A DNA stretch of 64,000 nucleotides from Streptomyces sp. AC555_RSS877 (GTDB lineage Bacteria; Actinomycetota; Actinomycetes; Streptomycetales; Streptomycetaceae). Below, one piece after another: positions 9,169 to 17,876 of this stretch (within the stretch, counting starts at the first letter, position 1; every line of letters starts with the position of its first letter). Location: NCBI RefSeq assembly GCF_019049245.1, contig NZ_JAGMUK010000040.1, positions 1-64,000 on the forward strand, in the 5' to 3' direction. Made by a program: the position numbers and the translations under genes. Under the pieces are notes generated by a model. The model saw only the letters and a program-made list of their open reading frames with translations. It was not told the DNA's origin and searched no databases.

Positions 9169-9220
9169 GTGGGTCCCCCTTGCTGATGCGGATGGCGGCG
9201 AGTCTACTGCGTGGGACTTC

Positions 9221-9252
9221 TTGACAGCATTCGTATGACGACTTACGTTACA
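9221..9252 (+). promoter_or_regulatory. Promoter and GntR-type operator of the fucose catabolic operon
   Basis: TTGACA (9221-9226), a 17-base spacer and TACGTT (9244-9249) form a good promoter. TCGTATGACGA (9231-9241) fills the spacer and fits the FadR/FCD consensus TNGTNNNACNA exactly. The arrangement is nearly the same as in front of the beta-helix gene at 8269-8300. A repressor bound here would block RNA polymerase. Confidence 0.75.
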
Positions 9253-9296
9253 CGAAAATTTCGCAGCAGTACTTCCCGCCACAAGGGGTGCAAGCC

Positions 9297-10412
9297 GTGC
9301 GCATTGCCGAAGTCGAGTGCCATCCGGTCCGGGTGCCGGGAGCCAGTCCGCCCTTCGTCTGGCGGGACGGACTCCTGGGCAGCCCGTCCGAGGGTGAGGC
9401 CGCGGTGCTGCGCATCTGCACGGACGAAGGGGTCGAGGGGGTGGCGATGTCGCCTCGGCGGGGCAGTGGGGTCATCCTGGCGGACCTGCTGGACCGCGTA
9501 CTGCGCGCGGAGTTGGTGGGGCAGGATCCCCTGCAGCGGGAATGGCTCTGGCACCGCATGTGGGAGCTGGACCGCACGGAGGAACTGCCGCTCTATCTGC
9601 TGGGTCTGGTCGACACCGCGCTGTGGGACCTGGCCGGACGACTCGCCGACCGGCCCACCTGGCAGATGCTCGGCGGTTACCGCACCTCGATACCCGCCTA
9701 CGCCTCCACTGTCACCTACTCCTCGATCGAGGAGTACCTGGACATTGCCGACCAGGCCCTGGAGCTCGGCTACCCGGCCATCAAGCTCCACGCCTGGGGT
9801 GACGCCCGCCGCGACGCCCGCCTCTCGGTGGCTTTGCGTGAACATGTGGGGGACGACATCCCGCTGATGTTCGACGGGTCGGCGGGCTTCGACCTCCCCG
9901 ACGCGATCCATCTCGGGCACGCTCTCTCGGACGCCGACTACCTCTGGTACGAGGAGCCGATGAGGGAGTTCAGTGTCACCGCGTACAAACGTCTCGCCGA
10001 CGCGGTGGCCGTCCCCCTCCTCGTGGCCGAGACCTCCGACGGGGCGCACATGAACTCGGCGGATTTCATCCAGGCCGGCGCTGCGACCTTCGGAGTCCGC
10101 GCCTCCACCCAACTGCGCGGCGGGTTCACCGGCGCGATGCGCACCGCCCACCTCGCCGACGCCTACCGGCTGCGCGCCGAGGTGCACGGGCCGGAGATCC
10201 CCAACCGGCACCTGTGCATGGCCATCTCGAACACCACTTACTACGAGTCGCTGGTCATGGGCAATCCCATCAGCCGTGAGAGCGGCATCGACGCCCACGG
10301 CCTCGTCCATGCCCCCACCGGTCCGGGCGTCGCCCTCCCGGCGGGCCTGGACTACCCTCCCGTCCTTCAGGCATTTGTCGACAAGGAGACCGTCACCCCG
10401 CCCCGGGCCTGA
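9297..10412 (+). CDS. Enolase-superfamily (mandelate racemase type) sugar-acid dehydratase, probable L-fuconate dehydratase
   Basis: The GTG at 9297 was chosen because AGGGG lies 9 bases upstream; an in-frame GTG at 9288 has no spacing for it. The 371-residue product has an N-terminal capping domain and an (alpha/beta)7 barrel. Metal ligands are visible as D193 (LMFDGSAG), E219 (YEEP) and E245 (VAETSDG), with H297 near the end of the barrel (EVHGPE). In the operon it fits the step L-fuconate -> 2-keto-3-deoxy-L-fuconate. Two active-site positions differ from textbook mandelate racemase by eye: the K-x-K motif is K163-L-H165, and the Asp of the His-Asp dyad appears to be Ser. It could therefore be a distinct subgroup or act on another acid. 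Confidence 0.7.
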   Translation: MRIAEVECHPVRVPGASPPFVWRDGLLGSPSEGEAAVLRICTDEGVEGVAMSPRRGSGVILADLLDRVLRAELVGQDPLQREWLWHRMWELDRTEELPLYLLGLVDTALWDLAGRLADRPTWQMLGGYRTSIPAYASTVTYSSIEEYLDIADQALELGYPAIKLHAWGDARRDARLSVALREHVGDDIPLMFDGSAGFDLPDAIHLGHALSDADYLWYEEPMREFSVTAYKRLADAVAVPLLVAETSDGAHMNSADFIQAGAATFGVRASTQLRGGFTGAMRTAHLADAYRLRAEVHGPEIPNRHLCMAISNTTYYESLVMGNPISRESGIDAHGLVHAPTGPGVALPAGLDYPPVLQAFVDKETVTPPRA

Positions 10413-10506
10413 TGACCGGAGCCCCAGGCCCGACCGCCTGTCCCGAACACCCCGAACGCGGCGCCTCTCACCGCTGTGCGCCATTTTCCAAGATCTGAGG
10501 TCAGTC

Positions 10507-11871
10507 ATGAACGACGACGTTCCGGTTTCCTCCCGCCGCCAGCTCAGACACACGGCCGTCGCTGTCCTGGGCGCCGTCTCCCTGCTCGCGCTCGCCGCCT
10601 GCGGCAGCGCGGACCCCACACCCGCGACGACTGCCTCCCCGGGCGCCTTCAAACCCGTCGCGCAGAAGGAAGGCAGCGAGATCACGGTCTGGGCGGACGC
10701 CACCCGTGTGCCCGGCGTGCAGGCGTACCAGAAGGCGCACCCGGACGCGAAGATCAAGATCGTCACATACAGCGGGGACGCCAACGGCGCCAACGACCTG
10801 CAGACCAAGGTCCAGCTGTTCGACCGGACCGGCAGCGGGTGGCCCGACGTCGCCTTCAGCGCCAATGTCAACGACGCCAGCTGGGCCTCCCAGGGCAAGA
10901 CCCCCTATGCCGCACCCGTCAACCAGGACGTGATCTCCCAGTCCACGCTGAAGGGCTTCGCGGACGGCGCGCTGAATCCCTGCACCTTCAACGGCGACAC
11001 CTACTGCCTGCGCAACGACCTGGCCCAGAACGTGCTCTGGTACAACCAGAGGCTCATGGACAAGTTCGGGTACTCCGTCCCGACCACCTGGGAGGAGTAC
11101 CAGGCACTCGGCAAGAAGGTCGCCAAGGAGCACCCCGGCTACCTGGTCGGAACCGCCGGGGACGCCTGGAGCCCCGAGGTGTACTTCTGGGCGAGCCAGT
11201 GCCCTGCCAGCACGGCGACCGGCGCCAAGAAGGTCAAGGTCGACCTGCAGGATTCCAAGTGCACCCGGATGGCCAAGCTGCTCGACAGCCTGATCGCCAA
11301 GGGCTCGGTCTCCAAGGACACCGTCTTCAGCGCCGGCTTCATCAAGAACAAGGCGAGCAAGGTCCTCATGCTCCCCGGCCCTTCCTGGTACGGCCAGGTG
11401 CTCTTCAACTCCACCTTCAAGATTCCCAAGGGGCAGATCGCCGCCGCCTCACCGCTGAAGTTCGAGGGCGACGCCAAGAACTACACCGGCAACGTCGGCG
11501 GTGGTCTGTGGTTCGTCTCCTCCCACAGCAAGAACCTCAAGGCGGCTTCCGACCTGGTGACCTGGATGGCGACCTCCGACGCCTACCAGAGCACCGCGGC
11601 CACCTACCCCGCGTACAAGAAGGCCGCGGTCACCTGGCTCGCCAACCAGAAGAAGACCGGCTACTTCGCCGAGGACGTCGGCCCCGTCTTCAAGGAGTCC
11701 GCGGAACTGATCTGGCCCGGCTGGTCCGCCACCCGGTACAGCCAGGAAGCGATCTACTCCTCCACCGTGATCCCGGCCCTGAACTCGGGCAAGACCCTCA
11801 CCGACACCCTGGGCACCTGGCAGACGGCCATCACCGACAAGGCCAAGTCCCTCGGATACACCGTCAACTAG
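10507..11871 (+). CDS. CUT1-type sugar-binding lipoprotein
   Basis: The 454-residue product has a lipoprotein signal with lipobox LAAC (Cys32) and then the pattern of family 1 extracellular solute-binding proteins: EITVWADATRVPGVQAYQKAHPDAKIKIVTY, GWPDVAFSAN and VLWYNQRLMDKFGYSVPTTWEEY. It would capture the sugar outside the cell and deliver it to the two permeases encoded next. Position within the operon, after the dehydratase and before the permeases, points to L-fucose or a fuco-oligosaccharide as ligand. The 94-base gap before it holds only a GAGG ribosome site and no obvious promoter. Confidence 0.85.
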   Translation: MNDDVPVSSRRQLRHTAVAVLGAVSLLALAACGSADPTPATTASPGAFKPVAQKEGSEITVWADATRVPGVQAYQKAHPDAKIKIVTYSGDANGANDLQTKVQLFDRTGSGWPDVAFSANVNDASWASQGKTPYAAPVNQDVISQSTLKGFADGALNPCTFNGDTYCLRNDLAQNVLWYNQRLMDKFGYSVPTTWEEYQALGKKVAKEHPGYLVGTAGDAWSPEVYFWASQCPASTATGAKKVKVDLQDSKCTRMAKLLDSLIAKGSVSKDTVFSAGFIKNKASKVLMLPGPSWYGQVLFNSTFKIPKGQIAAASPLKFEGDAKNYTGNVGGGLWFVSSHSKNLKAASDLVTWMATSDAYQSTAATYPAYKKAAVTWLANQKKTGYFAEDVGPVFKESAELIWPGWSATRYSQEAIYSSTVIPALNSGKTLTDTLGTWQTAITDKAKSLGYTVN

Positions 11872-11883
11872 CGAAGCGGACCG

Positions 11884-12804
11884 ATGACCACCCACCTAGC
11901 AACGGAGCGGAGCGGCCGCCGCGGCGGCCGCTCGGCCCGCAACCCGGTCGGACGCGCCGGTTACGTCTTCGTCTCCGGCTATGTCCTCCTCCTGCTCGCC
12001 TTCGGCGTCCTGCCCACCTGCTACGCGGTGTGGCTGGCGCTGTCCAACTCCCGCAACCAGCTCGTCGGACTCGGCAACTTCACCCGGACGTTCGCCGACT
12101 ACCGCTTCGGACCGGCCTTCCTCCACATCGGCCTGTACCTGGTGGTGTGGCTGGCCAGTCTGATGATTCTGGTGGTGCTGCTCTCCCTGATGCTGCACGG
12201 CCGCATGCGCAGGGCCTCCACCACCTTGCGGTTCCTGTTCTACCTGCCGGGGGCCCTCGCCGGGGTGGCGAGCGTCCTGCTCTTCCTGATCCTCCTCGAC
12301 CCGGCGGCCAGCCCCGTCGGCTGGCTGCTGCAGAGCTTCGGCTGGAACACCCTCGCCCAGGTCAACGCCCCCGGTCACCTGCCGGTGCTCTTCACCGTCA
12401 TCGCCTTCTGGACCGGGGCCGGCGGCTGGATCGTGGTCATGTACGGCGCGCTCAACAGCATCCCCGACGAGATCCTGGAGGCCGCCCGCATCGACGGCGC
12501 CAACACGCTCCAGATCGCTCTGCGCATCCAGATCCCGATGATCACCAAGTGGATCGCGTACATGCTGATCCTGGCCTTCGCGGCCGGCACCCAGCTCTTC
12601 GTCGAGCCGCAACTGGTCTCCCTCGCCAGCTGGGGCATGATCCCCGACAGCTGGTCACCGAACCAGCTCTCCTACCAGTACGCCTTCCAGGCAGGCGACT
12701 TCAACGGCGCGGCGGCGCTCTCCGTCGACCTCCTCATCCTGGGCCTCGCCTGCGCGGCGCTCGTCGTCTTCCGTACCGGCCTGTTCGACAGGGACGAAGG
12801 ATGA
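11884..12804 (+). CDS. CUT1 sugar ABC transporter permease (MalF-type)
   Basis: The 306-residue membrane protein has about six transmembrane segments and the permease EAA loop at IPDEILEAARIDGANTLQIALRIQIP, through which the permease touches the ATPase. It starts 12 bases after the binding-protein gene and its stop overlaps the next start by 4 bases (ATGA), so the three are translated together. No ATP-binding subunit is encoded in the operon. In Streptomyces many CUT1 importers use the shared ATPase MsiK, which is the likely partner. Confidence 0.85.
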   Translation: MTTHLATERSGRRGGRSARNPVGRAGYVFVSGYVLLLLAFGVLPTCYAVWLALSNSRNQLVGLGNFTRTFADYRFGPAFLHIGLYLVVWLASLMILVVLLSLMLHGRMRRASTTLRFLFYLPGALAGVASVLLFLILLDPAASPVGWLLQSFGWNTLAQVNAPGHLPVLFTVIAFWTGAGGWIVVMYGALNSIPDEILEAARIDGANTLQIALRIQIPMITKWIAYMLILAFAAGTQLFVEPQLVSLASWGMIPDSWSPNQLSYQYAFQAGDFNGAAALSVDLLILGLACAALVVFRTGLFDRDEG

Positions 12805-13766
12805 CCACAGTTTCCACGGCCACAGCCCGTCGAACCCCGCCGCCCCATGCCGCCGGCGCCCGCACCAGTCCGAGGAAGCCCATGCGCCGCAAGCGCCGCC
12901 CAAGCTCACTGGCCGCCCGGCTGGCCTGGCTCATCGTCATGGGCGTGTCCCTGCTGTTCTTCTGTGTGCCGGTGGTGTGGCTCCTGCTGGCCCCGACCAA
13001 GACCGACAGCCAGATCGTGCGGGACAGCCCGTTCTCCTTCGGCTCTCTCGGCGCGGTCGCCGACACCTGGCACCACCTCTACGCGTTCCAGGACGGCGCC
13101 ATCCTCACCTGGCTGCTGAACTCGGCGCTCTACACGTTCGGCGCGCTGGCCGTGACCCTGGTGACGTCGATCCCCGCCGGGTACGCGCTGGCTCTCACCC
13201 AGTTCATCGGGCGACGGATGCTGCTGACCATCACGATGCTCGTGATGCTCATGCCGACGGCCGCGATGGTGCTGCCCCTGTACCTGGGAATGAACGCCGT
13301 GCACCTGGACGGCACGATCTGGTCGGTGATCCTGCCCTTCTCGTTCTTCCCGTTCGGGGTCTACCTCACCTACATCTACTTCTCCTCCAACGTCCCCTCC
13401 GACCTGCTGTCCGCCGCGCGGATCGACGGGTGCTCGGAGTGGCAGGTCTTCCGTCTCATCGCGATGCCGCTGGCCAAGCCCGTGATCGCCCTGGTCGGCT
13501 TCTTCAACTTCGTCGGCAACTGGAACAACTTCTTCCTGCCGTTCGTGATGCTGCCCGACAGCTCCCAGTATCCGGCGCAGGTGGGGCTGAACAACCTGCT
13601 CGCCGCCTCACCGCTGTTCAACACTTCCAGCGGCACGGGAAGCCAGATCATGCGGCCCGAACTGGCGCTGGCCACCCTGGTGACCATCGTCCCCGTTCTG
13701 ATCGTGTTCCTCTTCTCCCAACGCGCTCTCGTGTCCGGCATGCTCGCCGGCGCGACGAAGGAGTGA
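12801..13766 (+). CDS. CUT1 sugar ABC transporter permease (MalG-type)
   Basis: The 321-residue product begins with a basic, proline-rich cytoplasmic tail of about 40 residues, then about six membrane segments. The EAA motif reads VPSDLLSAARIDGCSEWQVF, with the common MalG-type segment NFVGNWNNFFLPF downstream. It pairs with the preceding permease to form the channel. A 164-base gap follows before the mutarotase gene, with no clear terminator. Confidence 0.85.
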   Translation: MTTVSTATARRTPPPHAAGARTSPRKPMRRKRRPSSLAARLAWLIVMGVSLLFFCVPVVWLLLAPTKTDSQIVRDSPFSFGSLGAVADTWHHLYAFQDGAILTWLLNSALYTFGALAVTLVTSIPAGYALALTQFIGRRMLLTITMLVMLMPTAAMVLPLYLGMNAVHLDGTIWSVILPFSFFPFGVYLTYIYFSSNVPSDLLSAARIDGCSEWQVFRLIAMPLAKPVIALVGFFNFVGNWNNFFLPFVMLPDSSQYPAQVGLNNLLAASPLFNTSSGTGSQIMRPELALATLVTIVPVLIVFLFSQRALVSGMLAGATKE

Positions 13767-13930
13767 GGCGGCAGCGGCACCCTTGGCGCCGCCGCCGTAT
13801 TCAACCGGCGTTCCCTGACGTCGGCGTCGTGCCAAGCCCCACGCCGTGCGGACGGCCACGCCAGTGGGTCACCAGCAGGCGCATGGCGGGCTGTCCGGCA
13901 ACGCCGCCCGCACTCACCGGAAGGACCCCG

Positions 13931-14302
13931 ATGAAACGCGTTGCCCAGACGATCCGCCTGCGGCCGGAGCACCGTGACCTGTATCTGCGCCTGCACTCCG
14001 AGGTATGGCCGGGCGTCGAGGCCGCGCTGAGGGCTGCGAACATCCGCAACTACAGCATCTTTCTGCGCGAGAACACGCTGTTCGGCTACTTCGAGTACCA
14101 CGGCGACGACTTCGCGTCCGACATGGCCGCGATCGGCGCCGACGCGGCCACCCAAGCCTGGTGGAAGCTCACCGGCCCCTGCCAGGAGCCCTGGGCCGAT
14201 ACCGGCACCGGGGGCAACTGGTCCGACCTGACCGAGATCTGGCATCTGACCCCTCGGCGACAGCCACCTGACAACCACCCATGGCAAGGAGACGCCCAGT
14301 GA
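13931..14302 (+). CDS. RhaM-family mutarotase, probable L-fucose mutarotase
   Basis: The 123-residue product belongs to the L-rhamnose mutarotase family: IRLRPEHRDLYLRLHSEVWPGV, IRNYSIFLRENTLFGYFEY and LTEIWHL. These enzymes interconvert the sugar anomers so that the dehydrogenase gets its preferred form. A RhaM-type protein rather than FucU is known in other bacteria with non-phosphorylating fucose routes. The tail (about 15 residues after WHL) is longer than in the rhamnose-locus paralogue at 49.0 kb. Start: ATG after GGAAGGA. Its stop codon overlaps the next GTG start by 4 bases. Confidence 0.8.
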   Translation: MKRVAQTIRLRPEHRDLYLRLHSEVWPGVEAALRAANIRNYSIFLRENTLFGYFEYHGDDFASDMAAIGADAATQAWWKLTGPCQEPWADTGTGGNWSDLTEIWHLTPRRQPPDNHPWQGDAQ

Positions 14303-15150
14303 AACTTCTACGAGTCGGCGCCCCCGGACAGGAGCGTCCCGCCGTCCGCACCGACGACGGCCGGCTGCTGGACCTGTCGTCCGTGACGCCGGACATCGAC
14401 GGCGCCTTCCTGGCCTCGGGCGGAGTCGACCGGGCCCGCGTGGCCGTCACGGCGGGGGAACTGCCCGAGCTGGCCCCGGCCGGCCTGCGCGTCGGCGCCC
14501 CCGTCACCCGCCCCGGCAAGATCGTCTGCGTCGGTCTGAACTACCGCGATCACGCCGCCGAGACCGGTGCGGCGATCCCCGCGCGTCCGGTGGTCTTCAT
14601 GAAAGACCCGGGCACGGTCGTCGGCCCGTACGACGAGGTGCTGATCCCCCGCGGCTCAGTGAAGACCGACTGGGAGGTCGAACTCGCGGTCGTCATCGGA
14701 CGACGGGCCCGCTACCTCGACGGCCCCGGGGCCGCGCGGGCCGTGATCGCGGGGTACGCGATCAGCCACGACGTCTCCGAGCGCGAGTTCCAGCTGGAGT
14801 ACTCGTCCCAGTGGGACCTGGGCAAGTCCTGCGAGACCTTCAACCCGCTCGGCCCCTGGCTCGTCACCGCCGACGAGATCGGCGACCCGCGGAACCTAGC
14901 CCTGCACCTGAGCGTCAACGGTGTGAAACGGCAACAGGGCCATGCCGGCGACATGATCTTCGCGGTCGACCACCTCGTGTCGTACCTGAGCCAGTACATG
15001 GTCCTGGAACCGGGCGACGTGATCAACACCGGTACTCCCGCAGGCGTGGCCCTCGGCCTCCCCGCCACCCCCTACCTCCGCCCCGGCGACACCGTCGAGC
15101 TCGCCATCGACGGCCTAGGCGCCCAGCGTCAGACCTTCGCCCAAGCGTGA
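14299..15150 (+). CDS. FAH-family hydrolase, probable 2,4-diketo-3-deoxy-L-fuconate hydrolase
   Basis: The 283-residue product starts at a GTG overlapping the previous stop (GTGA) with AAGGAG upstream. It is a fumarylacetoacetate hydrolase family protein: KIVCVGLNYRDHAAE, PVVFMKDPGTVVGP, DWEVELAVVIGR (acidic metal ligands) and GDVINTGTPAGVALG. In the C3-cleaving non-phosphorylating pathways of 6-deoxysugars, this family splits the 2,4-diketo-3-deoxy acid into pyruvate and L-lactate. The adjacent SDR and LutABC genes support that step. The family also includes acylpyruvases, so without context the substrate would be open. Confidence 0.8.
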   Translation: MKLLRVGAPGQERPAVRTDDGRLLDLSSVTPDIDGAFLASGGVDRARVAVTAGELPELAPAGLRVGAPVTRPGKIVCVGLNYRDHAAETGAAIPARPVVFMKDPGTVVGPYDEVLIPRGSVKTDWEVELAVVIGRRARYLDGPGAARAVIAGYAISHDVSEREFQLEYSSQWDLGKSCETFNPLGPWLVTADEIGDPRNLALHLSVNGVKRQQGHAGDMIFAVDHLVSYLSQYMVLEPGDVINTGTPAGVALGLPATPYLRPGDTVELAIDGLGAQRQTFAQA

Positions 15151-15161
15151 AAGGCACCCCT

Positions 15162-15929
15162 TTGAGCAGCATGAGCGGCCTGTCAGGACTCAAGGCCGTC
15201 GTCACCGGCGGCGCGTCCGGGATCGGGCTGGCCACGTCCCGGATGCTGGCCGAGCACGGCGCCACGGTGGCCGTCATCGACCTCGACCCCTCCGGTGCCC
15301 CCGAGCCGCTGATCGCCCTCAAGGCCGACCTCAGCGACGACGTCTCGGTACGTGTCGCCGTGAAGACCGCTGCCGAGCAGCTCGGCGGTCTGGACATCCT
15401 GGTCAACAACGCGGGCGTCGGCGCCGTCGGTACCGTTGAGGACAACCCGGACGACGAGTGGTACCGCGTCCTCGACGTCAACGTCCTCGGAACGGTGCGC
15501 ACCACCCGCGCCGCCTTGCCGTATCTGCGGCGCTCGTCGCACGCGGCGGTCGTCAACACATGCTCCATCGCGGCCACCGCGGGCCTCCCCCAGCGGGCCC
15601 TGTACTCCGCGAGCAAGGGTGCGGTGCTGTCGCTGACCCTGGCGATGGCCGCGGACCATGTCCGTGAGGGCATCCGCGTCAACTGCGTCAACCCCGGCAC
15701 GGCCGACACCCCCTGGGTGACCCGGCTCCTGAACGCCGCGGACGACCCGGAGGCGGAACGCGCCGCCCTCGACGCGCGCCAGCCCCTGGGCCGCCTGGTC
15801 ACCGCGGACGAGGTGGCGGCGGCCGTGGTCTACCTGGCGAGCCCCGCCGCGGCGTCCGTCACCGGCATCGCCCTGGCCGTCGACGGTGGCATGCAGGGGC
15901 TCCGGCTGCGCCCGGCGGTCGGCTCATGA
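15162..15929 (+). CDS. Short-chain dehydrogenase, probable 2-keto-3-deoxy-L-fuconate dehydrogenase
   Basis: The 255-residue product has the classical SDR signature: TGGASGIG nucleotide loop, NNAG, a Ser in NTCSIAAT, and YSASK as the catalytic Tyr/Lys. The TTG at 15162 was chosen because AAAGG lies 7 bases before it; the ATG at 15171 is too far from that site. By context it oxidises 2-keto-3-deoxy-L-fuconate at C4, using NAD(P)+, to the diketo acid cleaved by the preceding hydrolase. The stop overlaps the next start by 4 bases. Confidence 0.8.
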   Translation: MSSMSGLSGLKAVVTGGASGIGLATSRMLAEHGATVAVIDLDPSGAPEPLIALKADLSDDVSVRVAVKTAAEQLGGLDILVNNAGVGAVGTVEDNPDDEWYRVLDVNVLGTVRTTRAALPYLRRSSHAAVVNTCSIAATAGLPQRALYSASKGAVLSLTLAMAADHVREGIRVNCVNPGTADTPWVTRLLNAADDPEAERAALDARQPLGRLVTADEVAAAVVYLASPAAASVTGIALAVDGGMQGLRLRPAVGS

Positions 15930-16993
15930 GAGCGACGAGGCTGGGCGGCACCGGTGTCAGGGTCACCGAGCTGTCGTTCGGGGCCGCCGGCATCGGCAAC
16001 CTCTTCCGCCCGGTCTCCGACGAGGCCGCGTCCGCCGCGGTGGAGGCCGCCTGGGACGCGGGCGTACGCGCCTTCGACACCGCCCCGCACTACGGACTCG
16101 GGCTGTCCGAGCGACGCCTGGGCGCCGCGCTGCGCGGCCGCGACCGCGACACGTACACCGTCTCCACCAAGGTCGGGCGGCTGCTCGAACCGAACCCGGA
16201 GGGCGGCCGCGGCGACGATCTCGCCCACGGCTTCGCCGTGCCCGACACCCACCGGCGAGTGTGGGACTTCAGTTCCGACGGCGTCCTGCGCTCCCTGGAA
16301 GCGAGCATGGACCGCCTCGGCCTGGACCGTGTGGACATCGCCTTGCTGCACGACCCGGATCACCACGCCGAGCAGGCTCTCACCGAGGCGTACCCGGTGC
16401 TGGAACGGCTGCGTGGCGAAGGCGTCGTCAAGGCGATCGGCATCGGAGTCAACCAGTGCGCGCTCCCCGCCCGCTTCCTGCGCGAGACCGATATCGACGT
16501 GGTGCTGCTCGCCGGCCGCTACACCCTGCTGGAGCAGGAGGGGCTTGCGGAGGTACTGCCCGAGGCCGCCGCCCGCGGCAGGAGTGTCATCGTCGGCGGG
16601 GTGTTCAACTCGGGTCTGCTCACCGACCCGAAACCCGGGTCCACGTACGACTACGCGCCTGCCCCACCCCATGTGCTGGACCGGGCCCTGCGCATGACTG
16701 CGGTGACCGAACGCCACGGCGTTCCGCTGCGCGCAGCTGCTCTGCGCTTCCCGCTCGGCCATCCGGCGGTCGCGAGCGTACTGTCCGGCGCGCGTTCCGC
16801 CGAGGAGGTCCGCGACACGGTGGATCAGTTGGGGCGAACGGTACCGGCCGCGGTCTGGGACGGACTGCGCGCCGAGGGGCTGCTGCCCCCGCACGTCCCC
16901 GTCCCTGCTGCCATGCCGGTCGACGAAGCCGATCGGCCGATGGAAGGGTCGAAAAGTCGTGGGGGTGACCGCCATGGAGGGGAACACCGCTGA
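15926..16993 (+). CDS. Aldo/keto reductase, probable L-fucose dehydrogenase
   Basis: The 355-residue product is a (beta/alpha)8 aldo/keto reductase with the full tetrad visible: D51 and Y56 (FDTAPHYG), K82 (STKVG) and H142 (LLHDPD). Several actinobacterial and pseudomonad L-fucose dehydrogenases belong to this family. It would oxidise L-fucose to L-fucono-lactone with NAD(P)+, the first step of the operon's pathway. D-threo-aldose dehydrogenase is an equivalent name for related enzymes. The 3' end overlaps the start of the lactonase gene by 20 bases. Confidence 0.8.
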   Translation: MRATRLGGTGVRVTELSFGAAGIGNLFRPVSDEAASAAVEAAWDAGVRAFDTAPHYGLGLSERRLGAALRGRDRDTYTVSTKVGRLLEPNPEGGRGDDLAHGFAVPDTHRRVWDFSSDGVLRSLEASMDRLGLDRVDIALLHDPDHHAEQALTEAYPVLERLRGEGVVKAIGIGVNQCALPARFLRETDIDVVLLAGRYTLLEQEGLAEVLPEAAARGRSVIVGGVFNSGLLTDPKPGSTYDYAPAPPHVLDRALRMTAVTERHGVPLRAAALRFPLGHPAVASVLSGARSAEEVRDTVDQLGRTVPAAVWDGLRAEGLLPPHVPVPAAMPVDEADRPMEGSKSRGGDRHGGEHR

Positions 16994-17876
16994 GGGCGTC
17001 ATCGACGCGCACCATCACGTGTGGGACCTCTCCCGCCGTGACCAGGACTGGATCACCGGACGCGAACTCGCCCCACTGCGCCGCGACTTCACGCTCGCCG
17101 ACCTGGAGCCGGAGGCCCGGGCAGCCGGCGTCACCGCGACGGTCCTGGTCCAGACGATCGATGTGCCGGAGGAAACGCCCGAGTTCCTGGCGTTGGCGAA
17201 GGACAGCGACCTGGTGGCCGGCGTCGTGGGCTGGACCGACCTGACCTCCCCGGATGCCGCCCGCGCGCTCGCGGTGCTGCGAGAGGGGCCGGGTGGCGGG
17301 CACCTGGTGGGCATCCGCCACCAGGTGCAGGGCGAAGCCGATCCTCGCTGGCTGGTGCGGCCGGACGTGCTGCGTGGGCTCGCCGCAGTGGCCGAAGCGG
17401 GGCTCGTGTACGACCTGGTCGTCCGGCCCCACCAGCTCGCGGCCGCGCATGAGGCCGCCCGACTGCTTCCCGGCCTCACCTTCGTACTCGATCACGCGGG
17501 CAAGCCCCCCATCGCCTCGGGCGAACTGCGGCCGTGGGCGGACACCGTGCGCCTGCTGGCCTCGCTGCCCAACACCGTCTGCAAGCTCTCCGGCATGGTG
17601 ACCGAGGCCGACTGGGACCAGTGGAGCGCCGAGGATCTCCAGCCGTACGCCGACACGGTGCTGGACGCTTTCGGACCGCGGCGGCTGATGTTCGGCTCCG
17701 ACTGGCCCGTCTGCCGACTGGCCGCCACCTACGCCGAAGTCCTCGGTGTCGCACGGGAGTTGACGGCCGCACTCCATCCCTCCGAACGCCACGAGGTCTT
17801 CACCGGAACCGCTCTGCGGACCTACGGCCTCACCTCCACCGGCTCCCCGGCCGCTCAGGAAGCACCATGCGCATAG
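16974..17876 (+). CDS. Amidohydrolase-2 family lactonase, probable L-fuconolactonase
   Basis: The 300-residue product has the amidohydrolase metal site: HxH in VIDAHHHVWDL, a His in FVLDHAGKPP and an Asp in MFGSDWPVC. This COG3618-type family contains L-fuconolactonases and L-rhamnonolactonases. It would hydrolyse the lactone made by the upstream dehydrogenase. The ATG at 16974 has GGGGG 8 bases upstream; an in-frame GTG at 16959 is an alternative. The 3' end overlaps lutA by 10 bases. Confidence 0.8.
   Translation: MEGNTAEGVIDAHHHVWDLSRRDQDWITGRELAPLRRDFTLADLEPEARAAGVTATVLVQTIDVPEETPEFLALAKDSDLVAGVVGWTDLTSPDAARALAVLREGPGGGHLVGIRHQVQGEADPRWLVRPDVLRGLAAVAEAGLVYDLVVRPHQLAAAHEAARLLPGLTFVLDHAGKPPIASGELRPWADTVRLLASLPNTVCKLSGMVTEADWDQWSAEDLQPYADTVLDAFGPRRLMFGSDWPVCRLAATYAEVLGVARELTAALHPSERHEVFTGTALRTYGLTSTGSPAAQEAPCA

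Noticed and set aside
9288..9296. Upstream GTG as start of the dehydratase.
   Set aside because: It lies directly against the AGGGG ribosome site, leaving no spacing. The GTG at 9297 has normal spacing.
9243..10898. A 551-codon minus-strand frame opposite the dehydratase gene.
   Set aside because: Composition is typical of an antisense frame in GC-rich DNA (Gly, Val, His, Arg) and it matches no family. The plus-strand enzyme is clear.
10476..13766. A very long open frame (over 1000 codons) through the fucose importer genes.
   Set aside because: Its first two-thirds is Arg/Gln/Pro-rich noise antiphase to the binding protein and first permease. Only the last 321 codons are a real gene.
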